This document shows positions 48,524-59,707 of a DNA stretch of 64,000 nt, piece by piece. This stretch comes from Trichomonas vaginalis G3. Taxonomy: Eukaryota > Parabasalia > Trichomonadida > Trichomonadidae. The position numbers and the translations under genes are program-made. The notes under the pieces were generated by a model. The model was not told the origin of the DNA and ran no database searches. It saw only the letters and a program-made list of their open reading frames with translations. The stretch covers positions 3,410,001-3,474,000 of the forward strand of contig NC_067203.1 in the NCBI RefSeq assembly GCF_026262505.1, read 5' to 3'. Every line of letters starts with the position of its first letter. The stretch's first letter is position 1.

Positions 48524-51159
48524 ATGAATGAGAAACAAATTCTCGGCGTTGCTGGTAGCAGTAATGATGTACACCTTATGACATTAGAATATTATAACGA
48601 ACATAAAGATGAACTGAAAGGAGAGAAGGGTGACACCGGACCTCAAGGACCACAAGGAATACAAGGACCTCAAGGCGAAAACGGTTTGAATGGTGAAGAT
48701 GGAAAGGATGGAAAAACTGCTAAATCATGGATATGGAACCTTATAAATACTGGTTTAACAGCTGCTTCATATGGAGTTCTTCAATACCAAATCGGAAAGA
48801 TATGGGCAGTACTTGGTGAAGAAGTTTTAGATGACGTTAAAAATGCTTTGAACTTCATTTCAAATGGTTCGGATACTATTAAAACTTTATCTGGTTGGAT
48901 GCAAGAAACAAGGAGTCAAATAGATACTGTAAGACGTATAGCAAACAATGCACGTACGGGATTGGATACTTTACGAGAAGCACAAAATACACTAAAGGAA
49001 GCAAATGATATTCTTGGCTCAGTATCAGACATGCATGAAGATTGGCTTAAAGGTATTGACAAATCTTTAAAAAATCACAGTCAGTCTATTGCTGACTACA
49101 AGAAAAGTATAGATTTTTTACATAGTGCTATGGACGTACATGATGGAAGCATAAGGAACTTACTTAATGCTAACAATAACTTACCAGGAACTATTAAAGC
49201 ATTTATAAAGTCCTTTGTAAAACCTGGTGCTCTAACATTTAGGTCTTTGAGAGCAAGAGCATTGAAGTCAAGAGATGCAGAAACTCCAACAGAACCTACA
49301 GAAGGAACTGAAACAACAGAAACTCCAGAAGAACCACCAAAGCCAACAGCTAATGAAATATTGTTCGAATATTTTCCAAGGTACTCTGTTCTCATTGCAT
49401 ACATTCAAGAAATACTTAAGAAAGCAGACTTGACTTTAGGAGATGATGAAAGTTCTGTATATCTTTCGTTCCAGTTTCAAATAGCAGAACTTTTGAGACA
49501 GATATGCTTAATGTATGACAACATCTCTGATTTCACAAGATATGATGACGACCATGACCCCGAACACGGTGAAGAAGAAGTTTTACAAACATCCATTAAG
49601 ACAGGAAAGGTTTTAACTCAAAGTCTCATTATTGACACCAAAGATGGCGAAGTGGACGTTCTTCAAGAGCTGAAGAAAAATACTTCTTCGGGAGGTGGTG
49701 GTAGGCATGAACTTGAAATAAATGAGATAGAAGAGAAATTAGCCGAAAAAGCAGATAAAGAACATAAACACAATATCTCCGATATAAATGAACTTCAAGC
49801 TACATTAAATAGTAAAGCGGACAAGAACCATGTTCATTATATAAGTTCAGATGAACAGATTATAACGGACTATCATGGATATTTAACACAGGATGGAGAA
49901 GTGAAGACGAAAAATGTTAATGAAAGAAGATATAAATACATTCGTGCTAAAGGTTATGACATAAGCTGTACTGTACAGTATGACACGGGTAAAACACCAG
50001 AAGCATTTAGTTATAACGATGAAATTTATGCCTCTACTTTCAATGTTAACGGTGTATTAGTTGAACCAAGATTTACTTTGAGAGTTAAGTCAAAAATAAC
50101 GTTTGAAGATGCTATTAAAAGTAAAGCTGACAAAGTTGAACTCGAAGCAACGAACAAAGTTTTGAAATCTCATAAACACAACATCTCCGATATAAATGAA
50201 CTTCAAGCTACATTAGACAGTAAAGCCGACAAAAACCATACACATGAATCCTTCACTACTGTTAGAGCAGACGACATAATATTGAACTATACCCTTGGTT
50301 CAAGTGCACCTTTAGAGAATCCAAGTACAAGCGTAAAAGATACACTAAACAATTTAGATAACAGTTGCAGGAACATTGAAGGTCATACCAGAAACTTTGA
50401 AGCACATGAACTACCAGCAATGTTAGATAAGAAAGCAGACAAAACTTATGTGGATGCAGAACTAACAAAGAAATTTTCGAAACCAGATACAATGACATTT
50501 ACAACAGAAATTATAAATGGTGAACCAGCAACTCCATTTGAATTTGTTAGAGGTCTTCAACCAGATACTTTTGAATTTTTCTTTGATAATTCTATTGAAC
50601 TAACATTACATTATAAAAGTGGAACAAATGCAACATTTCATCCGGGAGATACATTCCAAATGGTATTTAATGACATAAGTTCTTTAGAATATGTTTATAG
50701 AGTTATGAGCATATATGATTTAATATATCCTATAGGAGCTGTTTATACGTCTATGAATCCAATAAATCCAAACACTTTATTTGGTGGTAGATGGTATGAA
50801 ATAGTTGACAGTTTTCCATTCTACACTAATACGCAGTCAATGAAGATGGAGGTTCAAAGAAAATAGGTATTGAAAACCTTCCTTCACATATGCATAGGTT
50901 CAGTGAAGAACATCTGTGGAAGAAACCATTCACATTCAATAACAAAAAGAGGTTATATAAATCTTGCAGCGGGTTCGGATAGACAGGAATGAACAGATAT
51001 GATATCTCAGATGACCCCAAAGATGTTAGCACAGGTATTTTCTGTGGAACTGCAGGAAATCATACACATGTTGTAGCTGGTATTACAGACCCAGCAGGTA
51101 ATGGAAAAGATTATATGCCTCCTTATATAACAATGCACGCTTGGATACGAGTTGGTTAA
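48524..51159 (+). pseudogene. Collagen-like phage-type tail-fibre region (element 2)
   Basis: Starts MNEKQILGVAGSSNDVHLMT. A collagen-like Gly-x-y run (GEKGDTGPQGPQGIQGPQG and on to GKDGK, about residues 33-64) is followed by a hydrophobic segment, a long coiled coil, and two shaft modules with 'KADKEHKHNISDINELQATL' repeats. The collar motif 'YPIGAVYTSMNPINPNTLFGG' lies near 50730-50790, and the end has 'GNHTHVV...DYMPPYITMHAWIRV'. Same architecture as the element 1 fibre plus a collagen stalk. Broken near its end (about two breaks). Likely a receptor-binding spike. Confidence 0.8.
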
Positions 51160-51178
51160 ACTCTTTAACTTTACATAA

Positions 51179-52264
51179 ATGAGCTTGAAAGAAGTATTCG
51201 AACAACATCCATGGAGGTCATTTAAGAAGTTCAATGAAGCAGCAAAAAGTTGGGGATTTACTAACAGAGCTGAAGTGAAAAAGTTCTTTGACAAAAATGT
51301 TGTACATCAAACAAAAATAAACCCTTACGACTACTTTTTACCAATTTACTCCAACACTCCTGACGCATACCAATTTGACACTCTCATTCAAAGCAGAAAA
51401 GGAGGACATAAACCATTCCTCATCTTCATTAATGTTAACACTCGCAAAGCTTTTGCGTATATAATGAAAAATAAAGGAACTCGTGAAGTGTTAAGAGTTT
51501 TACAAAAGTTTGTAGCAGAACATAGCCCAAGTACTTTAACATCAGACCAAGACAGTGCATACCTCAGCAATGAAATCACAGAATTTCTCATTAAGCATAA
51601 CATAACTCACTACACTACTGAAGACCATAACCATAACATACTCGGCATCATTAACCGCTTCATAAGAACGCTCAGAGATTTAAACCAAGAGCGAGACTTT
51701 ACCGAAGAAACAATGAAACACTTTCTCGAAGTATATAATTCCTCAACACATTCTACAACAGGACATACACCAAATTCAATGACACAACAACAAGAAGAAA
51801 AGTATATACAAAAGAAACGAAGCCAAACACAAAATATCAGAAATTCAACACAATTTACCCTCATTCCTGGTACAAAAGTTCGTGTAGTTCTTGACGACAA
51901 ACCGTTGACAAAGAAACGTTTAAGGTTAAGTCGAAATTATTATATAGTAGACTCTACGCAAGGTAATGGATATCTTATAAAAGCTGCCGACGACTCTATT
52001 GTGTTTTATCCTCGTCATAAATTAGTCGAAAGTAGTAATGGCAAACTTGCTGAAACCATTGACGAAGCAAAGCGAGGAGTGGTTATTGAAATACTTGGCT
52101 ATAACATAAACGATGACACTTATAAAGTAAGATATGAAGGAGGCGTTGAAGATGTTATACCATCTAAGAACTTGAGAGAGTCGAAGCCAACACATCTGGG
52201 ACCATTAGAGCGGGAGTATTGGAAAGATAAAAACATGCCAGAAAGAATAAGAAAATTCTTCTAA
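51179..52264 (+). CDS. int: Retroviral-type integrase with C-terminal chromodomain-like tail (element 2)
   Basis: 361 residues, open throughout. The rve core shows YQFDTLIQS (about residue 64), 'FLIFINVNTRKAFAYIM', LTSDQDSAYLS (about 118) and 'NHNILGIINRFIRTLRD' (about 152-168), then 'EVYNSSTHSTTGHTP'. The C-terminal 60 residues 'VVIEILGYNINDDTYKVRYEGGVEDVIPSKNLRE' resemble the chromodomain of Polinton integrases. Shorter than the element 1 integrase because the N-terminal part is small. Start context CTTTACATAA before the ATG. Confidence 0.88.
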   Translation: MSLKEVFEQHPWRSFKKFNEAAKSWGFTNRAEVKKFFDKNVVHQTKINPYDYFLPIYSNTPDAYQFDTLIQSRKGGHKPFLIFINVNTRKAFAYIMKNKGTREVLRVLQKFVAEHSPSTLTSDQDSAYLSNEITEFLIKHNITHYTTEDHNHNILGIINRFIRTLRDLNQERDFTEETMKHFLEVYNSSTHSTTGHTPNSMTQQQEEKYIQKKRSQTQNIRNSTQFTLIPGTKVRVVLDDKPLTKKRLRLSRNYYIVDSTQGNGYLIKAADDSIVFYPRHKLVESSNGKLAETIDEAKRGVVIEILGYNINDDTYKVRYEGGVEDVIPSKNLRESKPTHLGPLEREYWKDKNMPERIRKFF

Positions 52265-52394
52265 ACTTTTTCATTAGATGTAAATCAGACAAAAATATAT
52301 TTTAGGTGAAGAGGTGAGATTTCACCTGTTTTCTCACCTGTTTTTTCACCCTCACCGCTTAGCGGCTCAGACCCTTTGGGTCTCGTGAATTTTC
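52265..52394. promoter_or_regulatory. Intergenic region with GGTGA/TCACC palindromes and hairpins (element 2)
   Basis: AGGTGAAGAGGTGAGATTTC followed by CACCTG and further TCACC copies (about 52304-52350), then CCGC-TTA-GCGG (about 52355-52365) and GACCC-TTT-GGGTC (about 52370-52382). No gene. Confidence 0.45.
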
Positions 52395-52466
52395 ATGAAT
52401 TTCCTTAAGATAGAAAAAATAAAGTTAGTTTTATTTTTATTTATTTTTTATCTTGTATGTAAAGAT

Positions 52467-53408
52467 ATGATTTCAACAATAGGTTCTACAACACTTCAAA
52501 CAACAACTTCACCAAACTCTTTAGTTATGAATCCAACATCTATGTTAGTAGAGATGAAAAGCTTCATTCCTTCTTCATATACTTTTGAGACAGAAATACA
52601 AAGAATTAAGCAAGAACTTTTAACAAGTAATTTAGACTGTAGTGCGAAAGATGAAACAAATGAACAGTATCTTTATGACATGCAGGACATTATTGACCAT
52701 TTACCCAAATTGCCTGAAATCCAACAACAAAAGCTCACTATTCCTGAATTCGATGAAATTGAAGTCAAAGCAACTGACTCAGTAGAAATAAAGAAGTTCA
52801 TACGTAAAGTAAACTATGAGTTTCTAGGATATCATTGCAACCATAAAGTTATGGACAAAGATTGCGACATGGTATATAAGAACATCTCTGACATATATAA
52901 ATCTGGGGAGTTTAAGACATACGACAACTTTGTTTCATTAGTTGCTGAATGTGTATGGCAGATAAGAGATAAAGATAAAAGATGTAAAATATGGAATGGA
53001 CAAATAAAACCAACAACTTTTGAGTTAAAGAAAACCATTGACGCCTTAGTTGTTCTAGCAGGTCAAATTTCAATGTATAACGCAAAAATGAATCCGCAAT
53101 GTTCAAAATGTAAAGCAGCAATAAGGAAATATAACTACTCCGTCAAAGAGATAGAACGTATGCGAAACGACTATGCTGACTTAAAGAAAGAAGTAGAGAA
53201 ACCAGCAGAAGATAAAATGGACATGTTAGCATTTCTGAACAAAAACTATCCAAAAGCTGCCGATTTCCTTCTATCTGACGTCAAGAAGAAGTATAAAGAA
53301 ACTTTCGGCATTGTTAAAACTTTTGACATACTGACAGAAGAAATAGAAGCTACGAAATTGTTTAGAATTTCAAATATACATCGTACAATTCATGTAAAAC
53401 GCTTATAA
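52467..53408 (+). CDS. Protein of unknown function with C-terminal coiled coil (element 2)
   Basis: 313 residues from the ATG at 52467, chosen because TTTTTATCTTGTATGTAAAGAT directly precedes it as in neighbouring genes; the frame is open to an ATG at 52395. Ser/Thr-rich N-terminus, then a helical domain with a 'CNHKVMDKDCDMVYKNI' stretch and a pair 'CSKC' (about 221-224), then 'YSVKEIERMRNDYADLKKEVEK' coiled coil. It precedes two KilA-N genes, the same layout of coiled coil after a globular domain. No family is recognised. Confidence 0.5.
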   Translation: MISTIGSTTLQTTTSPNSLVMNPTSMLVEMKSFIPSSYTFETEIQRIKQELLTSNLDCSAKDETNEQYLYDMQDIIDHLPKLPEIQQQKLTIPEFDEIEVKATDSVEIKKFIRKVNYEFLGYHCNHKVMDKDCDMVYKNISDIYKSGEFKTYDNFVSLVAECVWQIRDKDKRCKIWNGQIKPTTFELKKTIDALVVLAGQISMYNAKMNPQCSKCKAAIRKYNYSVKEIERMRNDYADLKKEVEKPAEDKMDMLAFLNKNYPKAADFLLSDVKKKYKETFGIVKTFDILTEEIEATKLFRISNIHRTIHVKRL

Positions 53409-53572
53409 AATAACTGGGGTGAAAAATTAGGTGAGAAAACTGGTGAAATCTCACCTCTTCACCTAAAATATATTTTTATTGAATTCAGCAACAAAAATAA
53501 TGAATTTCATTAGTTAGAAAAATAAAGTTAGTTTTTATAAAATATTTTTTTATCTTGTATGTAAGAACAGTA
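53409..53572 (+). promoter_or_regulatory. Intergenic region with palindromic GGTGA/TCACC and promoter-like motif (element 2)
   Basis: GGTGAGAAAACTGGTGAAAT followed by CTCACCTCTTCACC (about 53430-53464) mirrors the cluster at 52304-52350. TTTTTATCTTGTATGTAAGA lies 7-27 bases before the next ATG. Confidence 0.45.
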
Positions 53573-54183
53573 ATGTTAAAGGTTGAGTTTGAAACAGTTA
53601 GAAAGATAGACAATGACACCAAAGTGGTTAGAATAGGTGATTTAAACGTAAGATACTCAAAGAAATACAACAAATATTCTTTGTCAGACATTATATCTCC
53701 ATCTGAAAAGAAAACAAACCATTGGGTTAGAAATGCTTCAACTCAGAAAATTTTGACAAGAAATCCTGAGCTTATGATATCGGTAAGATTCTATGGAACT
53801 ACAGCATATCTCATTGACAAAAGTCTTATACCAATAGTTTTGTTATGGTTAGACCCAGTTGTTGGATATAACTTCATAACTTATGGTTCATTCGATACGG
53901 AACGTTGCAGTGAAGGCTTACTTTACATCGTTCAGAAACCGAAGGACTTCAATACAAAGAGATATAAGATAGGAAGAACATATAATATAACTCAAAGATA
54001 TGACAGTACAGTCAATAGAGTCAAGGTTGTGTTCGTTAATGATATGAGAGCTGCAGAAACAGAACTACTTGAAAAGTTTGAGAAAATGTATGGTGCTCCC
54101 ATGAAAGGTAAAAAACGTTTGAAGTAGATGAGATAGATAAAGCTATAAAATTATTTGACGAAGTTGCTGAAAAATACATGTAA
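53573..54183 (+). pseudogene. KilA-N / T5orf172 (GIY-YIG-like) protein region (element 2)
   Basis: The N-terminal half is KilA-N-like ('VRYSKKYNKYSLSDIISPS', 'NHWVRNASTQKILTRNP', 'YGTTAYLIDKSLIPIVLLWLDPVVG'). The C-terminal half is a T5orf172-type GIY-YIG nuclease-like domain: 'GLLYIVQKPKDF', 'RYKIGRTYNITQR' and 'DMRAAETELLEKFEKMYG'. This fusion is common in large DNA viruses and poxvirus-like elements. Broken once near its end. Confidence 0.7.
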
Positions 54184-54270
54184 AGCGTTTATTTTTGGTC
54201 TTTTGTGAAAGTCAGAAAATAACGTTAGTTTTTTATAAAATATTTTTTTATCCGGAATATAAAGACAGAT

Positions 54271-55098
54271 ATGTCAACATCAGAGAACACAACAACTGCT
54301 ATCGTTCATGAAGCCATTAATGAAGAATACGAATACATACAGTATAACAAACAGTTACGTCTCATTCGTTCAGTCAAAGATGACATGTACCAAATGCAAA
54401 GTATAATGAATGCTCTTCGTTCTACAAAGCAAGCATATCATTGGTTTGAAAACCAACAGACAAAAGAACTTTTAGAAGAATTTCCTCATATGATTGCTTC
54501 CCTCGGAAAACCGAGGGAAGAGATTCCATTCGAAAATCGCAAGAATTTGGCTCCTTGTTTGAAAGGTTATTATGTTCATAGACTTTTAGTAAATGCTGTA
54601 GCAATGTGGGCTTCACCTCGTTATGCTTGTTATATTTTCATGATGTTAGATGAACTATATAAAGCAGAACGTGAAGATATGGAAAAGAAACTTCATGCAA
54701 AAGATGAAGTCATTGAATCCAAAGACAAAAGCATACAGAAAAGAATACCACGTTCAGTACCAAAAGGAAAGGAAAAGAGTTATAAGTATATGATATATAC
54801 TGAAGAGTTGGAGAAAGAAGAAGACAGTGACATGGTTATGTTGCATTTAGTCAGAAGAAACAACAAAAGCTTTTACGACTTAGCTAAGATTTACAAATCT
54901 GACAGAAATTGGTTCTATCGTGAAAACTTACCGATTTCAATGACACCGAATGAAGATGTTAAACAGATAGTTCAAGACACACTTCCTCAAACACACTATG
55001 ACATCAAAGGTTGTACAATACTTACATTCAAAGAAGACTTAACATTACTGAAAGAAAAAATAACAGAATATTTCGATAACTTCAAAGAGGAAGAATGA
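54271..55098 (+). CDS. KilA-N domain protein (element 2)
   Basis: 275 residues, open. The KilA-N core includes 'AYHWFENQQTKELLEEFPH' (about 50-68) and 'GYYVHRLLVNAVAMWASPRYACYIFMMLDEL' (about 98-128), equal to the element 1 'YVDPRLINYITMWASPKYC' block. A Lys/Glu helix follows and then a C-terminal domain with 'KYMIYTEELEKEEDSDMVMLHLVRRNN' (about 170-197), as in viral KilA-N proteins with a DUF3627-like tail. A 10-bp perfect hairpin is embedded in the coding sequence (54497-54520). Preceded by TTTTTATCCGGAATATAAAGAC. Confidence 0.72.
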   Translation: MSTSENTTTAIVHEAINEEYEYIQYNKQLRLIRSVKDDMYQMQSIMNALRSTKQAYHWFENQQTKELLEEFPHMIASLGKPREEIPFENRKNLAPCLKGYYVHRLLVNAVAMWASPRYACYIFMMLDELYKAEREDMEKKLHAKDEVIESKDKSIQKRIPRSVPKGKEKSYKYMIYTEELEKEEDSDMVMLHLVRRNNKSFYDLAKIYKSDRNWFYRENLPISMTPNEDVKQIVQDTLPQTHYDIKGCTILTFKEDLTLLKEKITEYFDNFKEEE

Positions 55099-55274
55099 AA
55101 AAAATCTCGTCGGGTGCCACGTTAGAACCATAGTGGAGAAAACCATGATAAAAACAAAACGCTCCATGTCGATCATAATCGACGAAGTGCAAATCTTCAC
55201 TTCGTCAAGTTTATTTTGTTTTACCATTTAAGTGTTGTAAAATGTCGATATGAAGAAAAAAAATATATTTTTGC
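55099..55274. other. Intergenic region with a strong hairpin (element 2)
   Basis: GACGAAGTG (55181-55189) pairs with CACTTCGTC (55198-55206) around an 8-base loop, with a smaller TCGAT-CATA-ATCGA hairpin just upstream (about 55169-55182). It lies between two convergent genes. Confidence 0.5.
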
Positions 55275-55748
55275 TTAAATGACGTCAGGGTCAATTTCTT
55301 CAACCATTTCACTTCCTTCGTCAATGTCAATAGAAGCTTCTTCAACCTTTGGTAAGAATTTCTGTATAACATCTTTGTTCGTTATTGTCTTCAGAGATGA
55401 AGGATAATATTTCACATTTGTTTCACCTTTCTTATATTCTTTCTGTTCGGAAAGATTCATAGCAATACTGAAGAAGTCAATGTTAGAGTTCTTTATGACA
55501 GTATAATGAGTATCTTTGACATTCACGAAGAAACTCTTTTGTTTCAAAACTACTGCTAACTCTTGTGAAGTATAACGTTTGCGGTCAATGACGATAGCTA
55601 ATGGTCTGACATACTGACCGAACTTAGATTCTTTCACAAACTTCTTGTTAAAGATAACATTAACATTTGAAGCATTATTGAACTCATTCTTGATGGCATT
55701 AGCGAGAGCATTGTATGAAAAGAACTTGCAATCTTGCATGTGTTTCAT
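55275..55748 (-). CDS. Protein of unknown function (element 2)
   Basis: 157 residues starting MKHMQDCKFFSYNALANAIK. Contains a helix-turn-helix-like 'YTSQELAVVLKQKSFFV' (about 59-75), 'NLSEQKEYKKGETNVKYYP', and a very acidic C-terminus. It lies head to head with the polymerase region, 89 bases apart. Possibly DNA-binding; not assigned. Confidence 0.45.
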   Translation of the reverse strand: MKHMQDCKFFSYNALANAIKNEFNNASNVNVIFNKKFVKESKFGQYVRPLAIVIDRKRYTSQELAVVLKQKSFFVNVKDTHYTVIKNSNIDFFSIAMNLSEQKEYKKGETNVKYYPSSLKTITNKDVIQKFLPKVEEASIDIDEGSEMVEEIDPDVI

Positions 55749-55837
55749 TATAATAAAAAGTTCGAAATATTTTAAAACTAGCCTTAAAAAATCTAAGCTA
55801 ATTTTTTTCTAAGAAATTTTTTTATTTCCTACTAAAG

Positions 55838-58800
55838 ATGTATCGGAAGTTGTCTAAGTTAGAACACTCGGAAATAAAACAACTTCTTACAGAAGCTAAC
55901 ATAGATGTTGCAAAACATTACGCGACAAACAAAAAAGCACTCGCTGACATCCTCAATGACTACAATGGTGAATAACTTATGATAGAATTCATGAGTTCAT
56001 AAATGCAAGAGCATTTCCTTTAAATGACGTTGCTATTGACTTATATCATAGACGTTCAGTACCTCATGAAGTAAGAAGAGAAATGTTTGACATAACAAAT
56101 GCAACGTTGGTCATACTCGTAAAGCTCTTTCGCATGATGTTCGTCAAGAGATGTTTGACATAACAAATGCAAACGTTGGTGAAACACGAAAGAGACGACA
56201 CACTGAAACAACAGAGAAGAGAGATGTTTAAAAGTGCTATAGAACAAGTTCGCAAAGCTAACGATGTCATTCGTTCCATTGACGACAAACCAAAAGAAGG
56301 TGAGAGATGGTTAAAGAAAGATGAAGAGAATAGGAAGAGAAATGTGAAGTCAGGCAATAGACTCATTGACTTTAACATCGAAGCTTTAGATGAACCAAAC
56401 AGAGACTACTTACACAAACATTTCGGTAAGGTTTTCATGAGACTCTTAGAGAAGATTAAAATAAACTCCAACAAGATGGATGGTATGTTATAAACTTGGT
56501 GGAAAGTATGAATGTTCTACGTTAAACCTCAATAATATTGGAACATTACTACATCAGCTCTTGAAGGAGAACTTTATATCAGAGATAGAAGCAAATGCTG
56601 CAGGTATTGTTGAAATGCACTATGACTTCTTCTTGACAAACATAAAGAATCTTACTGAAATAAAGATGTATGATTTAACAGAATATGAAGGCTTAACGAT
56701 GTCAGATGTAAAGAAAGGCAAACCAAAAAAGAGACCATATAGAGATGAAAGCACACTGACAAAAGACCAGAAAGCCATTTTGAAGCTTAAGCAAACAGGA
56801 AACAGCATTATAGAAAGCTTTTGGAAAGAAATGGTGAAAAGAAGTTTTATAAGAAGAGAAGCGGTCAGTTCTGGAAGTATCTTTGCACATTACCTATAAA
56901 TCTTGAACGCTACCAAATCTTCAATGAACTGAACAAAAGAACTGCAACACTTATGACAGAAGACAATTGTTTCGTTTATGCTTGCATTCAGGCTGGAGTA
57001 AATGAAGAAACTATTGACCACATGAGAGAAGTCATTCGTGTTAGAGACTTTCCTCAAAGTAAAGTACAAGAAATTTCTGACGCAACAGGTATAGCATTTA
57101 ATGTTACCATTGGTTATTCAATGACTCAAGACATAATGAAATAAAGAGATACATACCAAAAGAATGTAAACTGTTCGAACTATTGACTTACTTCTTGTTG
57201 AAGACCACTACATGCTAAATGAAAGATTACCAATGACAACATATTTCATTCGCAACTATATAGAAATCTTGAAGGAGTGTGGTGGAATGAACATTGAGAA
57301 ACAGATGAAGATTTATACAAAGAGAGAAGATAAATATGTAGTTCGTTATGATAGAACAACACCGTTATGGGATGTTATGAAAACATTGTGGGAGTGCAAA
57401 TATTTCGAACCTATTTCTTATGGAGAACTTTTCACATATACGACTGACTTATATAAACAGAACCTTGCACCATTTAAAGATTTGACATATGCTCCAAAGT
57501 ATTGTGTACAACTGAAGAAGAAAGCCGAGTCAAAAGAAGTAAATAAAAATAAGTGCAAGTTCATTCCTGAGCACGTTTTCTTTGCTGACTTTGAGTGTAG
57601 CACGATGGCTTTCATAAAGCTTTTAACATCTGTTATGACAGTGAAGATGGTTCAGTGAGTGAAAGCATTTGGGGTCAGAACTGTGCAACAGAATTTTTGG
57701 AACGACTTCCTGACAAGAGTTTAATATATTTCCATAACCTCAGTTATGATATAAACTTCATCTTAAGACACATGACAGAAGTGAAAGGAACTCCCATCAT
57801 TAAAGGTTCACGAACAATGCAAATAACTGGCTTATATAAAGGAAGGGCAATTATTATAAAAGACTCTTACAGTGTTATAAATAAGAAGCTTAAACTATTT
57901 CCTGCTATGTTTAACTTACAAACAGGACCGAAAGAAGTTTTCCATACAACTACTACAGCAGTGTTTTGTTTAGCAAATGACAACAGAACTGGTGTCATTT
58001 CTGAAGCGTGTAAGTTTATCCAGGATGCAGATACATTTATGAAAAACATAGATTCCATCAAAGTTGCAGAATAGATGAAAACCACTTCGATTAGAAAAAT
58101 ATAGCACATTTTATTGCAAACAAGATGTAAGAATTTTAAGAGAAGGTTTTGTTAAGTTCCGCAATGACATATTGAAAGAATTTGATTTAAACGTTTATGA
58201 CTACGTTAGTATTTGTTCAATTGCTAACAAATTATTTGAGAACAGAGTATACTTCCCGAATGGAAATTTATATGACCTCTCAAATAAACCAAGAGAATTT
58301 ATTTCGAGATGCATTCAAGGTGGAAGATGTATGTTGTCAGATAACATGAAACAAAAGAGCGAAAAGAAACTCATTGCTGACTTCGACGCTGTTTCATTAT
58401 ATCCATCCGCTATAGCAAGACTTTATACTTTAGAAGGAATTCCAAAAGTATTGAAGGATGAGATGTTAAGCACAGAGTATCTCATGAGACATTTATTCGA
58501 TGACGACCAAAAGGAACCCATTGGTGAAAAGTTTATGTCTGGCTTCTTTGTTCTCATTAAGATAACAGAGATTGGAATACATAGACACTTTCCTTTAATA
58601 GTTTGTGACCCTGAACTAAATCCAGAACTTAACGTTCCCAGAAGTTCAAACACTTGCTGTTTAATGTATGTTGACCATATAACATTACAAGACCTCATAA
58701 AATATCAAGGTGTCAAATGTGAAGTGTTGCAAGGATACTATTACGATGGAAACAGAGATATTAGAATAAGAGATGAAGTAAAGAAGTTGTTTGAGTTAAG

Positions 58801-59632
58801 GTTAAAGTATAAGAAAGAAGGAAATCCTTTGCAAGAAAATATAAAGCTCATTCTGAACAGTATTTATGGCAAAACTATTCTATCTCCTATTGAGTCAAAA
58901 ATAACCATAGTAAATGACAAAGATGCTATAAGATATGCCATCAGAAACTACAACCATATAGTGAAGTTCGAAGGTTTGGATGGTTCAGATAAAACTATTT
59001 TCAAGCTAACGAAAAGCATTTGCAGACACTTTAACTTCTGTCCACTTGGTGTTAATATTCTATCTATGTCGAAGAGAATAATGTGTGAAGTATTCTGTAC
59101 TGCTGAAGATATGGGACTTCAAATATTTTACCAGGACTGTGATAGCATGCATATTTTCAATGAAGACATACCAAAGCTTGCAGCAGAGTTTAAGAAGAGA
59201 TACGGTCGCGAACTTATGGAAAAACTTGGTCAGTTCATTCTGACTTCGCAGAAATAACACCTGGAAAACAAAGTTTAGCATACAAGTCAATATTTTGTGG
59301 AAAGAAGACTACATAGACTTACTCACTAACGATTTAAATGAAGTTGCATTCCATGCACGTTGCAAAGGTGTCAAACAAGACGTCCTTGCTTTAACAGCAA
59401 ATGAAATGTTTCCTGAAGCTATACAATGCTATTACAATGAAGATAAGAACATTCACATACCTGTTGGAACATATGACAAAGACTCTGAGTTCAGTTTAAT
59501 GAAACTTTACAAAGCACTTATGATGGTCAAGAGATTGGATTTGACTTATGTAAGTCTGTCAACCTTGCTTTTGAAAAGTTTAACTTCTCAATAACGACTA
59601 AAACAAGCTTTATTCGTAAGTTGAAGTTCTGA
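55838..59632 (+). pseudogene. polB: Protein-primed family B DNA polymerase region (element 2)
   Basis: Recognisable parts in order: N-terminal helical 'LSKLEHSEIKQLLTEANI' (55850 on), 'EDNCFVYACIQAGV' (about 56965), exonuclease I 'FFADFECSTM' (about 57580), exonuclease II 'FHNLSYDINFIL' (about 57730), polymerase A 'DFDAVSLYPSAIAR' (about 58380), B 'KLILNSIYGKTIL' (about 58845) and C 'YQDCDSMHIF' (about 59130). It is the replicative enzyme of the element and is heavily broken (roughly eight breaks), so this copy is long dead. It lacks the HNH-like insert of the element 1 polymerase as far as seen. Confidence 0.82.
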
Positions 59633-59707
59633 GGTCATTTATTTTTGTCAGCAATGAGGTCATTCGTGATAAAAATAATAAATAATGAGGTCATATATTT
59701 TTGTCAT

